13,044 nt of DNA from Chloroflexota bacterium (GTDB lineage Bacteria; Chloroflexota; Chloroflexia; Thermomicrobiales; UBA6265). Shown in pieces: positions 6,536 through 13,044 of this stretch; position 1 is the stretch's first letter, and the number at the start of each line of letters is the position of its first letter. The stretch is from contig JAFAEA010000124.1 of assembly GCA_023424355.1 (NCBI GenBank), positions 1 through 13,044 of the forward strand. The letters are read 5' to 3'. The notes below the pieces were generated by a model. That model was not told where the DNA came from. It saw nothing but the letters and a program-made list of their open reading frames with translations, and did no database searches. Position numbers and translations under genes: made by a program.

Positions 6536-6650
6536 GTAGCGGGGGAGTTTATCTCCCCCAATCGGTAAAGGAGGAGCACGGCCGAGCGCAGCGAGAAACG
6601 AAGTGGGCCCTTATCTCCCCCTTTGAGGGGCACACGAGGTGCCCCGCTAC
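6536..6650. repeat. Head-to-head pair of REP-like hairpins with internal linker (BIME-like)
   Basis: The left hairpin on the plus strand is GTAG (6536-6539), C, GGGGGAG (6541-6547), loop TTTAT, CTCCCCC (6553-6559). The right hairpin is inverted: GGGGCAC (6627-6633), loop ACGAG, GTGCCCC (6639-6645), G, CTAC (6647-6650). Both stems are perfect 7-bp. The linker contains the 31-bp motif at 6580-6610, extended to about 6571-6619, which recurs inverted near 11883-11931 with only about three differences. The element lies between gpmI and the GH20 gene, and may act as a terminator or mRNA 3' end. Confidence 0.8.
6580..6610 (+). repeat. 31-bp GGCCGA...GGGCCC motif, copy 2
   Basis: Begins GGCCGAGCGCAGCGAGAAAC and ends GTGGGCCC. 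It is the linker of the BIME-like pair, with related copies at 3384-3414 and 11891-11921 (both inverted relative to this one). Confidence 0.75.
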
Positions 6651-6666
6651 CAGTTGATTCGCAACG

Positions 6667-8370
6667 ATGGAGAAACCCTTGTGTGATAACGCAACAACAA
6701 CCCGACGTCGATTTGCAGCAGGCACCATCGGTGCTGCTCTGGGCAGCTCGCTGACTGATTTCGCGATGGGACACCAATTGGAGGACTCCACCATGCTCAA
6801 TGTCATCCCAGCTCCACATGCGTTTGCGCCGGACGATTCCGGCAATCTGGAACTTGCAGCCGGCGTGCGCATCGATGCCGCTGAGGGCACCGAACTCGCC
6901 GCGAACTGGCTGCGAAGAGGCCTCGAACGCTTCTCGAGTGTGGCCGTGATCGATTCGGCGGATGTTGCCATCTCACTGGCCATCGGCGAAGTCACTGTGC
7001 CTGAGGTCGCCACAACCGGTGTGCATCCGGATGGATCGGACATCGGCAACGAGAACCACTCCATCACCATCTCGACCGAAAGCATCGCGGTCACAGGTGT
7101 CTCGGCGGAGGCAGTCTTCCGTGGTGCAACGACAGTTCTGCAGGTGTTGTCGCAGGCTACGACTTTCGCGCTCGGCACGATCACCGATGCCCCTCACCTC
7201 GCCTGGCGCGGACTCAGCTTCGATACGGTCCGCTGCTTCCATTCGGTCGAGACGGTGAAGCAGGTGCTGGATCTCCTCGCGCTCTACAAAATGAATGTGC
7301 TGCATTTCCATCTCACAGATACCGAGGGCTGGCGATTTCAGGTGGATGAATGGCCGAAACTGACCGAGATTTCCGGCCAAACTGCGCGAGATGGTCGACC
7401 AGGTGGCTTCTACAAGACCGCGGAGTTTGCCGAAATCGTGCAGTACGCCGCCGATCGCTACATCCTTGTGGTGCCGGAGTTCGATTCGCCCGGTCACACG
7501 GCCAGTGTGCTGGCAGCGTATCCGGAACTGGGTTCGGATGAGATTCGGACCACTGATCCGGCCATGCACTACCTGCATCCGGATCAGCCTGGTGTGTCGG
7601 ATCTGCTTCGGGATGTGTACACCGCCATGGCCACGCAGACCTCCGCCAACTACATCCACATCGGCGGTGATGAAGCCATCGCCATGGAGCACGAGGTGTT
7701 CCAGCAGTACATCCAAATGGCCGCTCCCCTCGCCCGCGCCACCGGCAAGCGCATCGTGGCCTGGCAGGAAGCGGCTCGCGGAGGCCTGGCTGCAGGTGAT
7801 CTGGTGCAATCGTGGATTCCGGATGTGATGGTGAAGGATATTCAGCAACGCATCGCAAATCCAACCGAAGAGGATCTCGCCCGAGCCGAGAGCGATCCGG
7901 TGTTCCGGGCATTCGCGGAGCTGTTCTCGACTGCCGATCAGGACATCCCGATGGCGTTGGAACAGGGCGCGAATGTGATCGTCTCGCCGGCTACGCAGCT
8001 CTATCTCGATACCAAATACATCGAGCCGAGTGCCGAGGAAAATCAGGAACCACTGCGGGAACGACTCGGTTTGCCGCAGAGTGTCTATCAACAGGGCACG
8101 GTTGAGGATTCGTACAACTGGCAACCGGAGTCGATTCTACCGGGCGTCCCTGCGGATCGCATCGTCGGTGTGGAGGCGGCCATCTGGTGCGAAACCATCA
8201 CCGGTACGGAGGATTTGTTCTTCCAGCTGCTACCACGGCTGGCGGGCTCTGCCGAGAAGGCGTGGAGCAATCCTCGCGAGTGGGAGGATCATCGGCAGCG
8301 ACTCGCACAGCAACCCATTTTCTGGGAGGCGATGGGCCTGACGTGGTTCAAGAGTTCATTGGTTTGGTAA
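6667..8370 (+). CDS. Beta-N-acetylhexosaminidase, glycoside hydrolase family 20
   Basis: A GH20 enzyme removes terminal GlcNAc or GalNAc from glycans or chitin oligomers by substrate-assisted catalysis. From the first ATG it has 567 residues. The GH20b-like domain starts at LNVIPAPHAF (44) and the catalytic TIM barrel at about 177. Seen are WRGLSFDTVR, LHFHLTDTEGWRF (212-224), VVPEFDSPGH, the catalytic pair D335-E336 in HIGGDEA, VGVEAAIWCET, and PRLAGSAEKAWS. The family usually reads HLTDDQGW; here it is HLTDTEGW. A charged stretch between the SWIPDV and NVIVSP motifs looks longer than usual. The start is ambiguous. The first ATG yields TTTRRRFAAGTIGAALG, a twin-arginine-like leader, but has no good ribosome binding site. 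ATG 6793 has GGAGG 8 nt upstream and would give a 525-residue protein without the leader. Confidence 0.9.
   Translation: MEKPLCDNATTTRRRFAAGTIGAALGSSLTDFAMGHQLEDSTMLNVIPAPHAFAPDDSGNLELAAGVRIDAAEGTELAANWLRRGLERFSSVAVIDSADVAISLAIGEVTVPEVATTGVHPDGSDIGNENHSITISTESIAVTGVSAEAVFRGATTVLQVLSQATTFALGTITDAPHLAWRGLSFDTVRCFHSVETVKQVLDLLALYKMNVLHFHLTDTEGWRFQVDEWPKLTEISGQTARDGRPGGFYKTAEFAEIVQYAADRYILVVPEFDSPGHTASVLAAYPELGSDEIRTTDPAMHYLHPDQPGVSDLLRDVYTAMATQTSANYIHIGGDEAIAMEHEVFQQYIQMAAPLARATGKRIVAWQEAARGGLAAGDLVQSWIPDVMVKDIQQRIANPTEEDLARAESDPVFRAFAELFSTADQDIPMALEQGANVIVSPATQLYLDTKYIEPSAEENQEPLRERLGLPQSVYQQGTVEDSYNWQPESILPGVPADRIVGVEAAIWCETITGTEDLFFQLLPRLAGSAEKAWSNPREWEDHRQRLAQQPIFWEAMGLTWFKSSLVW
6780..6795 (+). 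promoter_or_regulatory. Shine-Dalgarno and possible internal start of the GH20 gene
   Basis: GGAGG (6780-6784) is followed after 8 nt by ATG (6793-6795), which begins MLNVIPAPHAF, the point where family similarity starts. It is the best ribosome binding site near this gene and competes with the leader-containing start at 6667 (or a TTG at 6679 with GGAG 6 nt upstream). Confidence 0.55.
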
Positions 8371-8380
8371 CAACCGTCTG

Positions 8381-8499
8381 GTAGTGGGGCACCTTGTGTA
8401 CCCCAGGGGTTCGGTAGCGGGGCACCTCGTGTGCCCCAGGGTTCCGGTAGCGGGGCACCTCGTGTGCCCCTCAAAGGAGGAGACAAGCTCCTCCGCTAC
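8381..8499. repeat. Tandem array of three REP-like hairpins plus one inverted copy
   Basis: Three plus-strand copies begin at 8381, 8414 and 8447, an exact 33-bp period. Each has GTAG, a spacer, GGGGCAC, loop CTTGT or CTCGT, and GTGCCCC; copy 1 has one stem mismatch (GTACCCC) and spacer T. A fourth, inverted copy follows: GGAGGAG (8476-8482), loop ACAAG, CTCCTCC (8488-8494), G, CTAC (8496-8499). Its stem sequence is different but perfectly paired. The array fills the gap between the convergent GH20 and TfoX-domain genes and could serve as a two-way terminator. Confidence 0.9.
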
Positions 8500-8518
8500 C
8501 AATATGATGGCGCTTCCA

Positions 8519-8839
8519 CTACCTTTTCTTGCGAGGCTTCGGTTTGGGCAACAACCTGGACAGCTCCACGATCGTCTCACGGAACCATGGCGTATCGAGT
8601 CGATCCTCAGGGGCGATGTAGTACAGATTCGATCCCGGATAGGCTTCGCCCGTCTCGAGACTCTCCACTGCATCAATCGGCGGATTCGTCGGCTTCAGCA
8701 GCACCCGGTTATCGCACAGAAACGCGATAGGCTTTTCGTTGTGATACAGGCAGTATTCGCCAAACATCGGATGCACCCGTACAGGCTCCGGTTGAAGCAG
8801 CATCACGATCAGCTCGGAATATTCTCGTTCGGTCGACAT
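8519..8839 (-). CDS. TfoX N-terminal domain protein
   Basis: A 106-residue protein made of a single TfoX/Sxy N-terminal domain. Visible are PVRVHPMFGEYCLYHNEKPI, the RxMFGxYGxY-like signature of the family, then IAFLCDNRVLLKPTN, and a basic tail KPKPRKKR. In gamma-proteobacteria Sxy/TfoX promotes competence gene expression with CRP, but stand-alone N-terminal-domain proteins like this one are common elsewhere and their role is not established, so I assign no function. The start at ATG 8837-8839 has GAGG 6 nt upstream; an adjoining GTG codon just before it lies against the ribosome binding site. It is convergent with the GH20 gene and divergent from the surface-protein gene. Confidence 0.8.
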   Translation of the reverse strand: MSTEREYSELIVMLLQPEPVRVHPMFGEYCLYHNEKPIAFLCDNRVLLKPTNPPIDAVESLETGEAYPGSNLYYIAPEDRLDTPWFRETIVELSRLLPKPKPRKKR

Positions 8840-9042
8840 CACTCACCTCTCATTCGCAATCGAATACGTCAGTATCGCGCGCGCAGCCACTTGGGGCGAG
8901 AGGATTCTCGGGTGATCTCGGAGTCAATTCAATCGGATTTCGAACAATTTTGTCTGACAGTATTGCCATTTATTGTTTACTTTTAGCTCATCAAATTGAT
9001 CATGTGAAGATTCCCAATAGGTGAACTATCAGGAGACTCAAG
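8840..9042. other. Divergent intergenic region, AT-rich right half
   Basis: 203 bp between the TfoX-domain gene and the surface-protein gene. From about 8925 to 9030 the DNA is clearly AT-richer than the rest of the window (ATTTATTGTTTACTTTTAG around 8967-8985). It presumably holds the promoter of the surface-protein gene, but no -35/-10 pair stands out. AGGAG ends 7 nt before the ATG at 9043. Confidence 0.45.
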
Positions 9043-11739
9043 ATGCGCAAGTTGCTCGTGCTGCTCACGATGGCGGGGTTATTCCTGTCTGCCTTCCCCA
9101 CGCTGTCGTTCGCACAGGATGCCACTCCGGTCATAACTGAACCGGAGTCCACGCCAACGGAGGTGGTGATCGAGCCCACCACCGTGCCAACAGAGTCAGC
9201 CGAGCAGATATCCACGCCTGCCGCGGAGCCAAACACCTCCCGATCCAGCGATGACAACACCCTCTCAGCAAACCAAATGGAACCGCCTGCTATCTACATC
9301 GATGGCAAAGCCAGTAATCGATCAGTGCCTGCCAACATGGCAGTCTCCATATCGACCGAACCTGGTGCCAGGCTGATATATTGGCGTTCTGAAACATGCC
9401 TGGATCCTGGCATGGCAAATCATTTAGATTCTCAGTCCCTTTCAGCGTCTTCGAATAGCAAAGTTACCTATGCCTATCAGGCCCAATGGCGCGATTCGCC
9501 AGATGCACCCAAGAGCGAGTGTCTCACAGTCACCTGGGACGATTCGGAGACTATGGACCCCCCGATGCTCATGATCAACAATTCCACCGAGAACCAGCGA
9601 ACATTCGTCGGCAACTTTCTCCAGATTAGTTGGCCAACCAACACCCAGCTGCTCGAATACGAAGGGGCTACCTGTGAGGGAATGCCTGTGAGGGAGGTAC
9701 CGGGAATCGAAGGCGGCGTCGGGAAGACAGAGGCCGACACGTTCTCATACCAGTTGCAATGGCGAGATTATCCTGATGATGCCGCAAAGAGCGATTGTCT
9801 CTCTGTGGAGTGGTATGAACGCGGTGCGGATGAGGCCCCAACTCTGAAGATCGGCAACACAACCAGTAGTGTGATGGTACCCACTGGGTATCGCGTGGAT
9901 ATCACGACAGATAGTGGCGCCACGCTCATTCATTTTGGGAATCAGGATTGCACCGGGCCAGGGACAATTACGGGTTCATCCAGAAGGTCTGCAACATACA
10001 ACTTCCCTTCTTCCATCTCCTACATGGCCGTGTGGCGAGACGATCTGGATGGTCCGACGAGCAAGTGCCTCAATATTACCTGGGAAGCACTGGAGAATCT
10101 CGAAGCACCTACTTTAGAGATCGAAGGCGAGGAACTGAGCACGACGGTGGAGATCAACACCGCGCAGGAACTCACCACCGATGAACAAGCACTCATCTAC
10201 TTCTACGAAGACGAGGCCTGCGGTGAAGGTCAGTCCGCAGGGCAACCAAGTGGGTACGTAGCGATCTCCGATATCCCTACCGTTGTTTCCTACAAGGCCA
10301 AATGGAACGGCTTCCCGGACGCTCCGGAAAGTTCATGCTTCACCATCACCTGGAAATCTCCTTCAAAGCCAGCGCCTACGCTCACAGCCAACGGAGGCAC
10401 GGAGAATGTCCTCCTGCATGTTTATACCTATGTCACCCTCCAGACCAGTGACGGCGCACAGATAAGTGAACACAGCGAAGCCGGCTGCACCGATCCGGGC
10501 ATTCCATATGCCAATAATCCGGTAATAATTGCACGAACTGGCAATTTCACCCGGTACTTTCAGGCCAAGTGGCCCACAGATCCTGATAGCCCTGTGAGCG
10601 ATTGCATCTCAGTTACCTGGGACTTTTTGAATCCACCACAACTGCTCGTGAATGGCGGTACCGAGAACGTACAGGTGGAACGTGGAGAATCCGTGGCCCT
10701 TTCTACAAATGTGGGTTCCACCATCATTGCTTACGAGAACGAGGGCTGCACAGGTGACTCATTCGATCACTACATATTTCAGATTGATGTGCAGTCGCCA
10801 GACAATCACACTGTTTACTATCAGTCATCCTGGCCCCTCTCCGACAACGCCCCGAAGAGCGATTGTTTGCAGGTGATTTGGGGAGAAGGCTCGCCAGTAG
10901 CGCCCACCCTTACCCTCAATGGCGAAGCGAGCAATGCTACCGTCGATTCCGGAGAAACGGTCACCTTCGTGACTGAAGATTTCGCAGTGCTCCAGGTCTT
11001 CGAGACGCTCGATTGCTCTGGCACCGCGACCTCCGAGGTGGAATCCGGGTTTGCGCCATCGTTCGATGAAGCCACATCGATCTCTGTCCGGGCTGTCCAT
11101 AAGAACGATGACACGGTCACCAGTGAGTGTTACGTCGCGAATTGGAATGCCCCAGCTCCACCTATGGAAACACCAACACCGACGCCAACATCGCCACTAG
11201 AGACGCCGACCCCTACTCCGACGATGTCGGTCGAAACACCGACTCCAACGCCAACCGAGACCCCGGTGACCAAAACGACCTCGATCACGGTCGAGATGTG
11301 GGATGGCAGCAGCATCGAGGGTGCAGTCTGGAACCTGTACGCGCCGGTCGCGAGTCAATCCATTGCCGATGCGTATGACACTGGAACACTAGGTGCCGAG
11401 AACAATGCTGTGCTGACAGACATCCCGGAAGGAAACTACGTCTTCGAGGTCGCTCCGGCCGGCATGGATGCGCAGCGATGGGATATCACCATCGGTCCGG
11501 ATTCCGAGGAGATCGTGCTGCAATTCGCACAACCAGATGTGCCAGCGACTCCTGGTGCAACGCCGCCGGCGACTACGGCCCCGGGTGAACCGACTCCGGC
11601 TCCGACATCCGCAACTGTCAGTGGCTTGCCGGATACCGGTGCAGGTCCATCCAGCTCATCAACTGTGCTGATGCTGGCAGGGCTCCTCGCCACTGGAGTA
11701 ATGATTGCCGCCATCGGCCGACGTCGATCCGCAAACTAA
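9043..11739 (+). CDS. Secreted, sortase-anchored surface protein with seven two-cysteine repeats
   Basis: The 898-residue protein is not recognised as a named family. Order: signal peptide 1-24 (MRKLLVLL..., cleavage likely at SFA-QD), a Thr/Pro/Glu-rich spacer 25-78, and seven repeats of about 88-92 residues (about 79-703). Then come a PTPT linker (704-743), a beta-rich domain of SpaA/Cna-B or prealbumin-like appearance (744-830, with GAVWNLYAP and LTDIPEGNYVFEV), a second Pro/Thr linker, and LPDTG (862-866) with a hydrophobic segment (874-891) and RRR tail, a classic cell-wall sorting signal. Each repeat runs from xPPxLxIxG to a closing W-D-PD-PKS-CLxVTW, with cysteines at 119/160, 211/252, 303/342, 393/432, 482/521, 569/608 and 658/696. 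These 14 are the only cysteines. An Ig-like fold with one disulfide per repeat is inferred. AGGAG lies 7 nt before the start. An adhesin or stalk role is plausible, not shown. Confidence 0.85.
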   Translation: MRKLLVLLTMAGLFLSAFPTLSFAQDATPVITEPESTPTEVVIEPTTVPTESAEQISTPAAEPNTSRSSDDNTLSANQMEPPAIYIDGKASNRSVPANMAVSISTEPGARLIYWRSETCLDPGMANHLDSQSLSASSNSKVTYAYQAQWRDSPDAPKSECLTVTWDDSETMDPPMLMINNSTENQRTFVGNFLQISWPTNTQLLEYEGATCEGMPVREVPGIEGGVGKTEADTFSYQLQWRDYPDDAAKSDCLSVEWYERGADEAPTLKIGNTTSSVMVPTGYRVDITTDSGATLIHFGNQDCTGPGTITGSSRRSATYNFPSSISYMAVWRDDLDGPTSKCLNITWEALENLEAPTLEIEGEELSTTVEINTAQELTTDEQALIYFYEDEACGEGQSAGQPSGYVAISDIPTVVSYKAKWNGFPDAPESSCFTITWKSPSKPAPTLTANGGTENVLLHVYTYVTLQTSDGAQISEHSEAGCTDPGIPYANNPVIIARTGNFTRYFQAKWPTDPDSPVSDCISVTWDFLNPPQLLVNGGTENVQVERGESVALSTNVGSTIIAYENEGCTGDSFDHYIFQIDVQSPDNHTVYYQSSWPLSDNAPKSDCLQVIWGEGSPVAPTLTLNGEASNATVDSGETVTFVTEDFAVLQVFETLDCSGTATSEVESGFAPSFDEATSISVRAVHKNDDTVTSECYVANWNAPAPPMETPTPTPTSPLETPTPTPTMSVETPTPTPTETPVTKTTSITVEMWDGSSIEGAVWNLYAPVASQSIADAYDTGTLGAENNAVLTDIPEGNYVFEVAPAGMDAQRWDITIGPDSEEIVLQFAQPDVPATPGATPPATTAPGEPTPAPTSATVSGLPDTGAGPSSSSTVLMLAGLLATGVMIAAIGRRRSAN
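9277..11151 (+). repeat. Seven tandem protein-level repeats within the surface-protein gene
   Basis: The units start near residues 79, 171, 264, 354, 443, 531 and 619. The two cysteines of each unit are 41, 41, 39, 39, 39, 39 and 38 residues apart. The shared end motif is W-x-D-x-PD-x-P-x-S-x-C-x-x-(V/I)-x-W; the last unit is the most divergent (SECYVANW). The DNA of the units is well diverged, so expansion is old rather than recent. Confidence 0.8.
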
Positions 11740-11750
11740 CGCCCACGCAA

Positions 11751-11785
11751 ACAGGACCAACCAGAGTTTTTCTGGTTGGTCCTGT
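11751..11785 (+). terminator. Hairpin after the surface-protein gene, probable terminator
   Basis: Perfect 15-bp arms ACAGGACCAACCAGA (11751-11765) and its complement (11771-11785) enclose the 5-nt loop GTTTT, starting 12 nt after the stop codon. No long U-tract follows, so it may act as a terminator, an mRNA end stabiliser, or both. Confidence 0.7.
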
Positions 11786-11793
11786 GCTGTTCG

Positions 11794-11848
11794 GTAGCCT
11801 GGTGCATCTGCGTGCGCCCACTCGTAGCGGCGGACCTACGTGTCCGCC
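11794..11848 (+). repeat. Two REP-like copies, one degenerate and one good
   Basis: The first copy starts with GTAG at 11794-11797 and keeps only a partial stem (GGTGC with GCGCC). The second is GTAG (11824-11827), C, GGCGGAC (11829-11835), a 6-nt loop CTACGT, GTCCGCC (11842-11848), with a perfect 7-bp stem. They start 30 bp apart and lie in the gap between the convergent surface-protein and enolase genes. Confidence 0.7.
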
Positions 11849-11890
11849 TTAACAGGGCAGTGACACAGCACCGCCACTACGCGGAGATAA

Positions 11891-11921
11891 GGGCCCACTC
11901 CGTTTCTCGCGGCGCTCGGCC
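11891..11921 (-). repeat. 31-bp GGCCGA...GGGCCC motif, copy 3
   Basis: This is the reverse complement of the 6580-6610 motif with about three differences. Similarity extends outwards to about 11883-11931, including GGAGATAA on one side and CTCCTC on the other. As at 6536-6650, it is accompanied by a GTAG hairpin. Confidence 0.75.
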
Positions 11922-11950
11922 GGGCTCCTCCGCTCCCGGACGGCAATCGC

Positions 11951-13044
11951 CTAGTGGCGGAATGCCTTCTTGCCCGGGTAAATGGCGATATCGCCAAGTT
12001 CTTCCTCGATGCGCAGCAGTTGGTTGTACTTCGCCACACGATCCACGCGGCTAGGAGCACCGGTCTTGATCTGGCCGGCATTGGTGGCAACCGCGAGATC
12101 GGCGATGAAGGTATCATCCGTTTCGCCCGATCGGTGACTAATCACCGCCCGGAAGGTGTTGCGCTGGGCAAGATCGATGGCTTCCATAGTTTCAGTCAAA
12201 GTACCGATCTGGTTGAACTTGATGAGAATGGCGTTACCGCTCTCCTCATCGATACCGCGACGGAGTCGCTTGGTGTTGGTGACGAACAGGTCGTCGCCCA
12301 CCAGCTGCACCCGCTCACCAATGCGCTCGGTCAGCTTGGCCCAGCCATCCCAATCGTCCTCGTGGAGGCCATCTTCGATGGAGACAATCGGGTACTTCTC
12401 GGTAAGATTGGCCCAGTAATCAACCATCTCATCGCTGGTGAGTTCGCGGCCCTCGCCCTTCAGCACGTACTTGCCATCCTGATAGAACTCGGAGGCAGCG
12501 GGATCGAGCGCGATGACTACCTGCTCGCCTGGACCGAATCCGGCCTTCTCGATGGCCTGAGTCACTACCTGCACGGCCTCTTCGTTACTGCTTAGGCTCG
12601 GGGCGTAGCCACCTTCGTCACCGACATTGGTGCTGAGTCCCTTCTCGGCCAGGATTTTCTTCAGCGTGTGGAAGATCTCGGTGCCCCAGCGGAGTCCCTC
12701 GCTGAACGTGGGCGCTCCCACCGGCATCACCATGAATTCCTGCATATCCACGCTGGATCCCAGGGCATGCTGGCCGCCGTTGAGGATGTTCATCATCGGC
12801 ACTGGCAGGGTGCGGGCACTCGGACCACCGAGGTACCGATACAGGGGAAGTCCGCAATCCTGTGCAGCAGCGCGGGCAGTGGCCAGCGATACACCGAGGA
12901 TAGCGTTGGCGCCGAGTCGTCCCTTGTTCTCGGTGCCATCCACCTCGCACATCAGGCGATCGATACCGACTTGGTCATATGGATCGAGACCGACGAGAAC
13001 TTCGGCGATCTCTTCGTTCACGTTCTCCACGGCCTGGCGAACGC
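11951..13044 (-). CDS. eno: Enolase, N-terminus beyond the right edge
   Basis: Phosphopyruvate hydratase converts 2-phosphoglycerate to phosphoenolpyruvate, the step after gpmI. The reading frame is open to the window edge, where the translation VRQAVENVNEEIAEVLVGLD corresponds to about residue 65 of typical enolases, so roughly the first 65 residues are missing and no start can be set. Visible in order: DGTENKGRLGANAILGVSLA, NGGQHALGSSVDMQEFMVMP (mobile catalytic loop with His), VGDEGGYAPSL, ALDPAASEFY (Mg Asp), SIEDGLHEDDWDGW (Mg Glu), LVGDDLFVTN (Mg Asp), ILIKFNQIGTLTET (catalytic Lys), SHRSGETDDTFIADLAV, and KTGAPSRVDRVAKYNQLLRIEEEL. The catalytic set looks intact. The loop HALGSS is about one residue longer than the common HADNN. 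The protein ends GKKAFRH with a short, basic tail. It is convergent with the surface-protein gene. Confidence 0.96.
   Translation of the reverse strand, partial: VRQAVENVNEEIAEVLVGLDPYDQVGIDRLMCEVDGTENKGRLGANAILGVSLATARAAAQDCGLPLYRYLGGPSARTLPVPMMNILNGGQHALGSSVDMQEFMVMPVGAPTFSEGLRWGTEIFHTLKKILAEKGLSTNVGDEGGYAPSLSSNEEAVQVVTQAIEKAGFGPGEQVVIALDPAASEFYQDGKYVLKGEGRELTSDEMVDYWANLTEKYPIVSIEDGLHEDDWDGWAKLTERIGERVQLVGDDLFVTNTKRLRRGIDEESGNAILIKFNQIGTLTETMEAIDLAQRNTFRAVISHRSGETDDTFIADLAVATNAGQIKTGAPSRVDRVAKYNQLLRIEEELGDIAIYPGKKAFRH

Noticed and set aside
5389..6819. 476-codon minus-strand open frame opposite gpmI
   Set aside because: It is an antisense shadow of gpmI and runs through the repeat element; the protein shows no family features.
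3003..8499. CRISPR array
   Set aside because: Repeats are short self-complementary hairpins with irregular or almost no spacing, the tandem set has no unique spacers of normal length, and no cas gene is present.
8384..8986. Plus-strand frame with an 11-residue repeat (GHLVCPR type)
   Set aside because: The repeat is simply the 33-bp hairpin array read as codons, and the rest is antisense to the TfoX-domain gene.
8840..9042. tRNA or small RNA gene
   Set aside because: No cloverleaf or T-loop sequence is visible; the short hairpins are too weak to support an RNA gene.

Overview
The window holds 8 protein-coding genes, two of them cut by the window edges, plus one decayed gene fragment and an unusually dense set of short palindromic repeats. 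GC content is fairly high and codon use looks even, apart from an AT-richer patch just before the large surface-protein gene. Gene content fits a Gram-positive-like (monoderm) bacterium: LPxTG-type surface protein, single-ACT-type threonine deaminase, luciferase-like F420/flavin oxidoreductase and a TfoX N-terminal-domain protein. Chloroflexota is my best guess. This is inferred from family resemblance only, because no rRNA or marker set is present.

Layout. 1-2576 is a minus-strand run: an LLM-class oxidoreductase, then ilvA, then the start of a class I methyltransferase whose ribosome binding site overlaps the ilvA stop. 2577-3743 is a 1.17 kb non-coding region. It holds a fragment resembling the C-terminal domain of plasmid/ICE-type AAA ATPase or primase-helicase proteins, followed by repeats. 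3744-6510 holds a divergent pair: an isocitrate dehydrogenase-family gene (minus) and gpmI (plus), with a dyad between them. 6667-8370 is a GH20 beta-N-acetylhexosaminidase, perhaps Tat-exported. 8519-8839 is a TfoX-domain gene (minus). 9043-11739 encodes an 898-residue secreted, sortase-anchored protein built from seven two-cysteine repeats. 11951 to the right edge is enolase (minus), lacking its N-terminus.

Functional picture. Most genes are central metabolism: gpmI and eno are consecutive lower-glycolysis steps, the isocitrate dehydrogenase homologue acts in the TCA cycle, and ilvA starts isoleucine synthesis. GH20 and the LPDTG protein act on or at the cell surface.

The most interesting signal is in the gaps. 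At least nine hairpins share one plan: tetranucleotide GTAG (once GTAC), one spacer base, a 7-bp stem and a loop of about 5 nt (CTTGT, CTCGT or TTTAT). Stem sequences differ between copies but pairing is kept. They lie downstream of stop codons, as single copies, head-to-head pairs and a 33-bp tandem array, and are combined with two other repeat motifs. The plan resembles the REP/BIME elements mobilised by RAYT (TnpA-REP) transposases in other bacteria. No such transposase is in this window.
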